Assembly: GCA_963705525.1 (NCBI GenBank)
Contig: CAVPJW010000001.1
Coordinates: 1 to 64,000, forward strand
Direction of reading: 5' to 3'
From: CAVPJW01 sp963705525
GTDB lineage: Bacteria; Acidobacteriota; Vicinamibacteria; Vicinamibacterales; CAVPJW01
DNA: 64,000 nt
Every line of letters starts with the position of its first letter. Positions within the stretch are counted from its first letter, which is position 1. The position numbers and the translations under genes were made by a program. Positions 47,994 through 54,635 of the stretch are shown in pieces. Below the pieces are notes generated by a model that made no database searches, had not been told where the DNA came from, and worked only from the letters and a program-made list of their open reading frames with translations.

Positions 47994-48473
47994 ATGAGCC
48001 TGAATTCGAGAGCGTTGTTGCTGGTGCTTTGTTTACTGGGGGCAACGGAAGTCGTCGGTCAGGAAGCCGTCACCGCACTTGACCGTACTCTTTCGAAGAC
48101 CCACATGCGACAGGACACCACTTCCGTCGCGATCGCCGACGCGCCAGTGCAAGCATTCGCTCCGACGACGATTCAGTGTGGAAAGCAGAGTTGCACGGTG
48201 AGGGTTGAGGTCTCCAGCCAGTTTTTCAACGTCACTTCCGGGAACGCCGTTAGACTGCATGTCAAAGCGGATGGCGCCCCATTCCCAGTCACAGGATTTG
48301 AAATCGATGGCGGAATCAACAGACCGGTGGCGCATCTCACCACGGTGTCATCACTGAAGAGCGATCTCAGTCCAGGACCACACACCATTTCGGTGGACTT
48401 TGATATGCGAACGCCGGGTGGCAAAGCGGAGGCGTCCATTCGTACATTGACCATTCAAGTGTTTACACCTTGA
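47994..48473 (+). CDS. cassette A: secreted hypothetical protein
   Basis: The 159-residue protein has a signal peptide (ALLLVLCLLGATEVVGQ), one disulfide-like CGKQSC pair and a beta-sandwich-like C-terminal half (PGPHTISVDFDMRTPG). It has GAGGGAGG upstream. It lies between attC 0 and attC 1 and is therefore the first cassette of the array. Confidence 0.6.
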   Translation: MSLNSRALLLVLCLLGATEVVGQEAVTALDRTLSKTHMRQDTTSVAIADAPVQAFAPTTIQCGKQSCTVRVEVSSQFFNVTSGNAVRLHVKADGAPFPVTGFEIDGGINRPVAHLTTVSSLKSDLSPGPHTISVDFDMRTPGGKAEASIRTLTIQVFTP

Positions 48474-48495
48474 ACAATCCAGAAATCGCAGTGCT

Positions 48496-48555
48496 GCCTA
48501 ACAACAGCATGCAGCTGACGGCGCTTCGCACCGCAGCTGATGCTGAGCGTTAGAC
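48496..48555 (+). other. integron attC site 1
   Basis: R'' GCCTAAC (48496-48502) and R' GTTAGAC (48549-48555) fit RYYYAAC and GTTRRRY. The L arms CAGCATGCAGCTG and CAGCTGATGCTG pair except for one extrahelical G, the feature that orients attC recombination. Confidence 0.85.
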
Positions 48556-48709
48556 GGACCACGGCCGCGCGAGGAGTCGGTGTATGGCCGCACAGGGTTC
48601 GAAACCGCCGATGAACTGTGAAGATGTGGCGACCCGCGCACAAGCTCGGCGCCCTGCTGATGCGATTGTTTGGCACTCGTGACGTACCGCTGGACGCGAG
48701 GGAGTACTT

Positions 48710-49204
48710 ATGCAGACGGCCACAATTGGAATAGGACGCGCCATCTTGTTCGTCATCGCTGCATCGCTGCTGGCGTTCGTCGTCGGCAGATCATCAAGCC
48801 GATTCGTGTCTGGTGGTGCATTGGCGACTCAAGCATCGAGTGGACCTCCGAAACTCTGGGCAGCTGGGGACCTGAAGTGGCAGGATGATGCGATATTGCC
48901 CGCGGTAAAAACCGTTGCCTTGTGGGGAGATCCGACAACCGGCGAACACGGCATGCTGCGGAAGTTTGCGGCTGGATACGCCCCCCCACCTCACGTCCAC
49001 CCGTCAGCTGAGCGGGTTATCGTGCTGTCGGGGACGATCGCGGTGCGATACAAAGGGTCGTCCGAAAGAAACCTCGGCCCGGGCTCATACTCGGAAATCC
49101 CAGCGAACGTAGAGCATGCGGTGAAATGCACCGAGACATCCGAGTGCGTGTTCGCTCTCATATCTCCTGGACCGTTCGCGATCAAGATGGTCCCAGGCAT
49201 GTAG
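48710..49204 (+). CDS. cassette B: cupin-domain protein with N-terminal anchor
   Basis: The 164-residue protein has a membrane anchor (ILFVIAASLLAFVVG) and a cupin barrel with PPHVHPSAERVIVLSG and the closing IPANVEHAVKC, giving His metal ligands. It may bind a metal and a small ligand in the periplasm. GAGGGAG precedes the ATG. It lies between attC 1 and attC 2 and resembles cassette D in fold. Confidence 0.75.
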   Translation: MQTATIGIGRAILFVIAASLLAFVVGRSSSRFVSGGALATQASSGPPKLWAAGDLKWQDDAILPAVKTVALWGDPTTGEHGMLRKFAAGYAPPPHVHPSAERVIVLSGTIAVRYKGSSERNLGPGSYSEIPANVEHAVKCTETSECVFALISPGPFAIKMVPGM

Positions 49205-49244
49205 ACGGCTGCTCAACGCCATCAGGCGGGGTATCAGGGACGCG

Positions 49245-49296
49245 GTCTAACAGCAACTGGAGCAAGCGCGCCGCGGCTCAGTTGCAGGCGTTAGAC
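49245..49296 (+). other. integron attC site 2
   Basis: R'' GTCTAAC (49245-49251) and R' GTTAGAC (49290-49296) are perfect inverted copies. The inner arms GCAACTGGAGC and GCTCAGTTGC pair with one extrahelical G. At 52 bp it is the clearest and shortest attC here. Confidence 0.9.
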
Positions 49297-49312
49297 AGCG
49301 TGAACGAAACCA

Positions 49313-49915
49313 ATGATGTTTAGGCTGCGGTTTCCCGAAGACCAGATTGCTCATTGGGCCAACCGCTATACGTATCCTTCGGAAGATCGCATTGCGAACG
49401 AGATTGCTCCGGCGGCCCGAGAGCGCGGCTATCTGAAGCGAACAGAGTTTGTCGAGATCTGCAAATGGAAGACGCCCCGGAGCCAGCCGCTCGTAAAGGC
49501 CAACTCATCCGACATCGTTGAAGCGGTTACGCGAGCGGCGCTCGAGAGCCGGATTGATGCAGTCAAGATCGTCGTGTTGCAGGCGCTCCGTGGTGTCGCG
49601 TGGCCAACGGCTTCAACGATCCTGCACTTCTGTGACAAGGAGTCCTATCCGATCCTCGACTTTCGAGCTCTCTGGTCTCTCGGGTACGCGAAGCCTCCCG
49701 TGTACACTCTCGACTTCTGGTGCGATTACACGAGGTTCGTTCGCGAGCTATCTCAGAGAACGGGCAGGTCGATGCGGATCGTGGATCGGGCATTGTGGCA
49801 GTATTCCAATGAGCGTCAACGCAACCGATCCCGCCGTCTAACAGCGGCTGCACCAGACAGCGGCCGCTCGGGGACGGTGCTGGTTGCTAGTCCGGTTGGC
49901 GGCCGCCGCTGGTGA
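49313..49915 (+). CDS. cassette C: HhH-GPD-like hypothetical protein
   Basis: The 200-residue protein contains a helical domain (AVKIVVLQALRGVAWPTASTILHFC...YPILDFRALWSLGY) resembling the helix-hairpin-helix core of base-excision glycosylases, though the catalytic residues are not identifiable. It starts 17 bases after attC 2. The frame runs through the left part of attC 3, so its last ~25 residues are encoded by the recombination site. ATG 49316 is an alternative start. Confidence 0.6.
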   Translation: MMFRLRFPEDQIAHWANRYTYPSEDRIANEIAPAARERGYLKRTEFVEICKWKTPRSQPLVKANSSDIVEAVTRAALESRIDAVKIVVLQALRGVAWPTASTILHFCDKESYPILDFRALWSLGYAKPPVYTLDFWCDYTRFVRELSQRTGRSMRIVDRALWQYSNERQRNRSRRLTAAAPDSGRSGTVLVASPVGGRRW

Positions 49916-49931
49916 GCCGCAGGCGTTCGGT
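49836..49931 (+). other. integron attC site 3
   Basis: R'' GTCTAAC (49836-49842) is perfect; R' GTTCGGT (49925-49931) has one mismatch. The inner arms GCGGCTGCACCAG and CTGGTGAGCCGC pair with one extrahelical G. The 96-bp length and a second GC-rich stem inside fit larger attC sites. Confidence 0.75.
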
Positions 49932-50054
49932 GGCACATAGGCAAGACCCACAGCGTGGAGGACATGATCGCGGTTGGTTCAGCTATTTCAGGTGAAGCCA
50001 GCGCCGAGGGCCGCGCAGGATAATTGCAATTAAACGAACTGGTGGAGGCAAACG

Positions 50055-50531
50055 ATGAGAATTCGTCTAGCACAGCGTTACGTCGTATCGATTTCTCTGG
50101 CCATCGGAATCTGCGCCGTGTCGCAGATGTCGATCTTGGCGGCGGATGACACCCCTCGCAACATCGTCGCGTTCACGCCTGAACAGGTGCAGTGGTTCAC
50201 GCCTTCGTACTACACCGACGGGCGGCAGCGCGCACAGCTCATCGGGGATTCGAGCAAGCCGGGACCTTTCGTCGATCGCGTCAAGATTCCGAGCGGCGGC
50301 CGGGTGCGTGCGCATACCCATCCGGACGCCGAGGTGGATACGGTGATCGCAGGAACGTGGTACGTGGGAATGGGCGACAAGTTCGACGCCGCCAAGCTGA
50401 AGCCCTATCCTGCCGGAAGCTTCATTGCCATTCCTGCAGGGGTCCCGCACTTCGTGGCCGCGCCCGAAGGAGAAGTCATCGTGCAAATCAGCGGCAACGG
50501 CCCATTCCAAACCGAGTTTTTGGAGAAGTAG
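50055..50531 (+). CDS. cassette D: secreted cupin protein
   Basis: The 158-residue protein has a signal peptide (VVSISLAIGICAVSQMSILA) and a cupin fold with RVRAHTHPDAEVDTVI and AIPAGVPHFVA supplying the His metal ligands. TGGAGG is a few bases before the ATG. It is the fourth ORF of the array. A possible left half of an attC (ACCGAAC, 50573-50579) follows, but its right half is missing. Confidence 0.78.
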   Translation: MRIRLAQRYVVSISLAIGICAVSQMSILAADDTPRNIVAFTPEQVQWFTPSYYTDGRQRAQLIGDSSKPGPFVDRVKIPSGGRVRAHTHPDAEVDTVIAGTWYVGMGDKFDAAKLKPYPAGSFIAIPAGVPHFVAAPEGEVIVQISGNGPFQTEFLEK

Positions 50532-50557
50532 GTCGGACGCTGGTCAAGCCGGGCAGT

Positions 50558-50755
50558 TCATGCGCGCGTGCCACCGAACAACGGCTTGCACGACGCCCCA
50601 GCCTGGTCCCCGTTCGGCCGTGTGACGGCACACGACTCCGAGGCCTTTACCGGCGCCTGAAGAGCCTGCGCCTGAATCAGATCGCCGCCACCGGCGAAAA
50701 CGCTCCTAACCAGCAGCGCCAAGACGAGTCCGGCCACCGGTGGTCTCAGGTCCAT
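50558..50755 (-). pseudogene. 5' remnant of a secreted protein gene
   Basis: The minus-strand frame starts with a signal peptide (MDLRPPVAGLVLALLVRSVF) and CAVTRPNG, like the beginning of a larger secreted protein, but ends after 65 residues in the tail of cassette D. It appears to have been cut by recombination. Confidence 0.4.
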
Positions 50756-50974
50756 GCGCCCCTTCTCGTCGCACCGTCAGGCATTGGAGTCCGATCGAGA
50801 AGTGGGCCCTTCGGCTTGTACCCCCAAGTTGGAAAACGATCACGAGCGCGCCTCCGAACACTCTTGGGACCACGGCTGCCCAGGCCTGAACGCCTCCGAA
50901 GCAACCTTCTGAAACAAAAGCGTCTAGTTCCGAATCGCTGGTGACACCTACGAATTATGTATATACTTTAATAG

Positions 50975-51255
50975 ATGTTCGAATGGGACGATGCGAAGGC
51001 CGGTGCGAATCTGGCCAAGCATGGCGTCTCATTCGATGAGGCCGCGACCATTTCGCCGATCCGGACGCACTGGACGGTCCGGATCTGCGTCACTCGACGG
51101 CTGAAGGTCGGCTTCTCCGCCTCGGCAAGTCCTTGCCTGGCCCTATCCTGATGGTGGCGTACACGCTGAGGAACACAGAACATGGCGAAACGATCCGAAT
51201 CATCAGCGCACGACGAGCGAGCCGCAACGAAAGGTCGGCGTACCGCGCGACTTGA
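50975..51255 (+). pseudogene. brnT: BrnT ribonuclease toxin, frameshifted
   Basis: The start reads FEWDDAKAGANLAKHGVSFDEA, the signature of BrnT. After restoring one T in the TTT at 51051 the frame continues as FADPDALDGPD, ILMVAYTLR and IRIISARRASRNERSAYR, a complete toxin of about 93 residues. As sequenced, the toxin is cut short. It is paired with brnA, whose start overlaps its 3' end. Confidence 0.8.
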
Positions 51256-51472
51256 TTTCTCCGACATTCCAGCGGCGTCAGCCGAACAGCTTCGCACGAT
51301 GCGACGCGTCGGTCGGCCGCGGCTCGGCGCACGCACGCGCCAGCTCATCGCCATCCGACTCGACCCGGACGTTCTGGTGCGGCTGCGGAGCGAGGCCCGG
51401 CGGCGAAACGTGGGATATCAGACGCTGGTCAATCGCGTCCTCGCCGAGTACGTGCGCAAGCACGTGGCCTGA
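51182..51472 (+). CDS. brnA: BrnA-type antitoxin
   Basis: The 96-residue protein ends in a CopG/RHH-like DNA-binding fold (IAIRLDPDVLVRLRSEARRR...YQTLVNRVLAEYV) typical of BrnA, which neutralises BrnT and represses the operon. The ATG overlaps the toxin frame by 74 bases. It is intact, unlike the toxin. Confidence 0.8.
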   Translation: MAKRSESSAHDERAATKGRRTARLDFSDIPAASAEQLRTMRRVGRPRLGARTRQLIAIRLDPDVLVRLRSEARRRNVGYQTLVNRVLAEYVRKHVA

Positions 51473-51630
51473 CAACTGACCCGTCTCCAACATGTCTCCA
51501 AGACTCGGGTCGATTCGGGAAGACCCGAGAGAACGCTCGTGGACGAATTCAACGACCGAACCTGCCGGGAATCAATCGCTTAGCACCAGAAGCCGCACGC
51601 CATCACCGGCTTAGAGAAATCCCAAAATCA

Positions 51631-51655
51631 GGTTCGATTCCCTCCTCCGGCACCA
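51631..51655 (+). repeat. tRNA or tmRNA 3'-end-like fragment
   Basis: GGTTCGATTC followed by CTCCGGCACCA looks like the T loop, acceptor strand and CCA of a tRNA-like gene, with no 5' part. It may be another abandoned attachment site, in the opposite orientation to the His and Lys copies. Confidence 0.4.
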
Positions 51656-51727
51656 CTTAAATTCTCTATAGAGACGTAGCCGTAAACAGCAAGATCCGGG
51701 TCGCGTCCCCGGCTGCTCATACGTGGT

Positions 51728-51958
51728 TCACCGCTTTCCGTACTCCGTAAAGACGTAATCTCTCGCCTTCGCTTTCGTGTGGCACGCGAACCCGCACTTG
51801 GCGTCGCTCCTCTGCGGCGGCGTGCCAGCGGTGGTGCCGGGCGTGAACGTATCGGATGCGGCGTTGTAGTCGAACACGTCTCATCCCTATCCGCCGCTGT
51901 CCGCGAACCTCTTGCTGTCCTTCACCATGAAGTCCACGTTCAGCAGGTTGCCCGGTAC
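51728..51958 (-). pseudogene. cytochrome P460-like pseudogene
   Basis: On the minus strand, NLLNVDFMVKDSKRFADSGG, then FDYNAASDTFTPGTT and a C-terminal CGFACHTKAKARDYVFTEYG give the end of a P460-type haem protein. Two in-frame stops replace the expected GGWGY stretch and the N-terminal part is unrecognisable. This is genuine decay by substitution. Confidence 0.55.
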
Positions 51959-52540
51959 AGTTCAAGCGCATGGCGGACCGTCGGCCGGCATTTTCATCTG
52001 ACTTGTCGCCGCTCGATCGAGCGTTGATTCCGACCCGGATAGATGTCGATGTAAGGGCCCCATCACAGCCACACAACGACCTTGTAACCTTCTGCTCTGC
52101 GGGCTTTGGCGTCGTGTACGTTCGATCGCGTCGTGCTCGAGTTCGGGGACGACGCGCAAACGGTGACGATCGTCGTGTGAACGGCCGCGTCTCTGTCGTC
52201 TGCCGTAGGATCTCTGCGAACGAAAGTAAGCTGCAGCTTGAGTTTCGTTCTCGTCATCCAGGTTCGGCACCCTGGGGGCATGCGGGCGGGCTTCAGCCCA
52301 GGGTGCCTCGGCGCCGGGTTTCGCCCCTGGCGCCCTTACGTGAACTGAGGCCCGCCATACCCTGAGCCTTCGGCACCTTCGAGTTTCCGCGCACGCTTAG
52401 CAAGATGGTGAGTGTGCGGGCGTCCGGGCATTAGTTGGAAAACTCGGGAGGGAAGACGGGCCTGGTTGTTACCCCAGTGTTACCCCGCACGGCTACGCGT
52501 GACCGAGACGCGTCCAAATAGGCAAATTCTCTAAGTATTC
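51959..52540. other. decayed region with a hairpin
   Basis: No gene is supported. GCACCCTGGG (52266-52275) and CCCAGGGTGC (52299-52308) form a 10-bp stem with a 23-base loop. The rest appears to be eroded coding DNA upstream of the P460 fragment. Confidence 0.35.
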
Positions 52541-52587
52541 TGGTGGGCCCCCCGGGGATCGAACCCGGGACACCGTGATTAAAAGTC
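52541..52587 (-). repeat. second island left end: 3' half of tRNA-Lys(TTT)
   Basis: On the minus strand these bases read as the anticodon loop (CTTTTAA, anticodon TTT), T arm with TTCGATC, acceptor strand GGGGCCC-like and CCA of a tRNA-Lys. The copy stops at the same anticodon-stem position as the tRNA-His copy, and both continue with GTCGGAARAAG. No full tRNA-Lys(TTT) is in the window. Confidence 0.75.
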
Positions 52588-52686
52588 GGAAGAAGTGACG
52601 TCGGCGGTTTCGTGTCGTGTCGGTTTTCTTAAGATTTCAGCTACTCGCATTCGGGCCATGTCCAGTCGTGGCTGGCCTTCTCGTGC

Positions 52687-52893
52687 GCAGAGTTTCAAGA
52701 TTCTTTCAAGTCCGCGTCGGTTGGCAGACGATGCCTCCGTTTGATTGTCCGCGGGGTAGTCTTCTCAGTGGATCTGCCTCCGCCAGCTACTCAATAGCCC
52801 CGATCGATTATTGCGGAGGTCCTGATTGCTCGGAGGGCTCCGTTGGAAATGAGGACCGCCAGGCAGGGAACTGCATATAATCCGAGCGTTCAC
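52687..52893 (+). repeat. island left-end block, copy 2, with TATAAT promoter
   Basis: This copy matches 41488-41703 with indels: 27 identical bases at the start including TTTCAAGATTCTTTCAAG (52693-52710), a shared GATTGTCCGCGGGGT, TTATTGCGGAGGTC and the end CTGCATATAATCCGAGCG. The -10 box is at 52876-52881, upstream of the small ORF and methyltransferase. Confidence 0.7.
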
Positions 52894-52930
52894 GACGTTC
52901 TCTCAGGCGCGCCGGGCCATCGTCGTAGCG

Positions 52931-53080
52931 ATGTACGAATACCCCAGATACAGAACTTCCTTGGAAAAAATCCGACATCGCTCACGCGCCCCGAACGGAG
53001 GCCGTCGTATCCTTGGGCAGTTGCAAAAAGGGACACGGGACCGACACGCCAATCTCGACCACCAAATAATCGATGCGTAG
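52931..53080 (+). CDS. candidate 49-residue basic protein before the methyltransferase
   Basis: The frame (MYEYPRYRTSLEKIRHRSRA...) starts 50 bases after the TATAAT box and its stop overlaps the methyltransferase ATG by eight bases (ATGCGTAG). No family is recognised; position and overlap argue that it is translated. Confidence 0.4.
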   Translation: MYEYPRYRTSLEKIRHRSRAPNGGRRILGQLQKGTRDRHANLDHQIIDA

Positions 53081-54463
53081 CGAACTCGACGTCCTGCTGG
53101 ACAAGGTGGCCGACCCGACTCTGCGCGCCAACATCCGCTCGCAGGTAGACCGCCTTCGAGCCAAGCGAACGTTCGGACTAGTTTTCGAATCCCACCTGCC
53201 CGAACGCGTCCGACTGCCCGAGCACGAGATTCGCGTCGGGGTGAAAGTCGCGTACAGGGATGACCCAACGAGCCCTGCGCTTGAGGTTTTGGCCATCCGT
53301 GGAGAGATTGCGACTCTTCGAAAAGTGCGGAATTCCGACGGGAGCACTTTGTCGCTGGCGCAGGCGGCCGAAGTCATCGATGAGACCGCCAGGGTTGAGG
53401 CGATAGTCGTAATCTCAGACTTCGGTGAGCCAGTTTTTCCAGGCTTGCGTCACTTGAGTACAGTCGCGCGGGGTGGCGACAGGCCTGCGCACGTAGTGAT
53501 CAAGGGCGAGAACCACCACGTCCTCGAGGCCCTCCAGTTCACGCACGCCGGCAAGGTGGACTGCATTTACATTGACCCACCATACAACTCAGGCGCGCGG
53601 GATTGGAAGTACGACAACAACTACGTCGACGACAGCGATGCCTACAGGCACAGCAAGTGGCTGGCTTTCATGGACCGTCGACTGTTACTCGCTAAGCAGC
53701 TCCTAACCCTGACAACTCGGTGCTCATCGTCACGATCGATGAGAAGGAATACATGCGACTGGGTCTGCTCTTGGAGCAGGTATTCCCAGGTTGCACGGTT
53801 CAGATGGTGAGCACCTTGATTAACCCGGCGGTTGTCGCAAGGGCTGGCGCGTTCGGAAGAAGTGACGAATACATCTTCTTCGTCTCACTTGGGGCCGCAA
53901 GTCCGCAGCGTGTCCGACTGCATCGTGAATGGGTCTCTGCGAAGGGACGAACCCATACGGGGAATATCCGATGGGATCTCCTCAGACGGTCCGGCGAGGG
54001 TGCAGCCCGTAAGGACTCTCCGGGTTGTTTCTATCCGATCTACATCGATCCGACCGGACCGAAGATTGCCAAGGTTGGAGACGCACTCCCCGACGGGCAA
54101 TCGGTCCCCGAATCGATCCTCGGTTGTGTGCCGGTTCTGCCGATTCGGAAGAATGGATCAGAAGGACGATGGCAATGGACGCCATCAACGCTCCGGAAAC
54201 GAATGAATCAAGGCAGGGTGCGCATCAGTGGCTCCGAATCCAAGGGTTTCGTCGTGTCCATTCTCAAGGATGGGGAGTATCGCAAGATCACTCGTGGAGA
54301 GTTCCAGGTAACTGGAAAGAACGCGGATGGCTCTCTGGTGGTAGATGATATCGATACTGAAACGGTGTTGGCGACGCCGGGTAGCCAATGGCGAATTAGC
54401 TCCCATGACGCGACGCAGTACGGATCTCGCATTGAGGCGTCTGCGATTCGAGTTCTGGATTGA
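53073..54463 (+). pseudogene. adenine-specific DNA methyltransferase (type III Mod-like), frameshifted and truncated
   Basis: The N-terminal half carries VVIKGENHHVLEAL and the catalytic DPPYNSG motif; after restoring one A near 53703 it continues with LNPDNSVLIVTIDEKEY. The protein then runs to SSHDATQYGSRIE and stops, where full-length members would go on to the SAM-binding FxGxGT motif. That motif is missing, so the enzyme would not work. The 3' end overlaps the next small gene, suggesting a recombination junction near 54420. No Res subunit is present. Confidence 0.75.
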
Positions 54464-54635
54464 CCCTCCTGACTATCGAGCCTTGCGCAGCTATGAAGAT
54501 GACGTCGGTGTCCCGATGGGCGAGCAGGTGCGTCGGGCGCTGCGGTTCTACCTGGATGCCCGGAAGAAAAGGCGGTTCAAGCCGGTGCCAGTCGCGCGAC
54601 GACGCGGGCGACGGCCGACGAGGAGACAACGGTAA
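54405..54635 (+). CDS. small basic protein upstream of the integrase, possible RHH regulator or excisionase
   Basis: The 76-residue protein (MTRRSTDLALRRLRFEFWID...MGEQVRRALRFYLDARKKRR) has the strand-helix-helix layout of ribbon-helix-helix proteins and a very basic tail. Its stop overlaps the integrase ATG (TAATG), so the two are coupled. A role in controlling integration or excision is inferred. Confidence 0.55.
   Translation: MTRRSTDLALRRLRFEFWIDPPDYRALRSYEDDVGVPMGEQVRRALRFYLDARKKRRFKPVPVARRRGRRPTRRQR

Noticed and set aside
47870..50590. Reading the inverted repeats as ordinary terminators
   Set aside because: They have GTTRRRY/RYYYAAC ends, an extrahelical base and recur between unrelated same-direction ORFs, which fits attC better than terminators.
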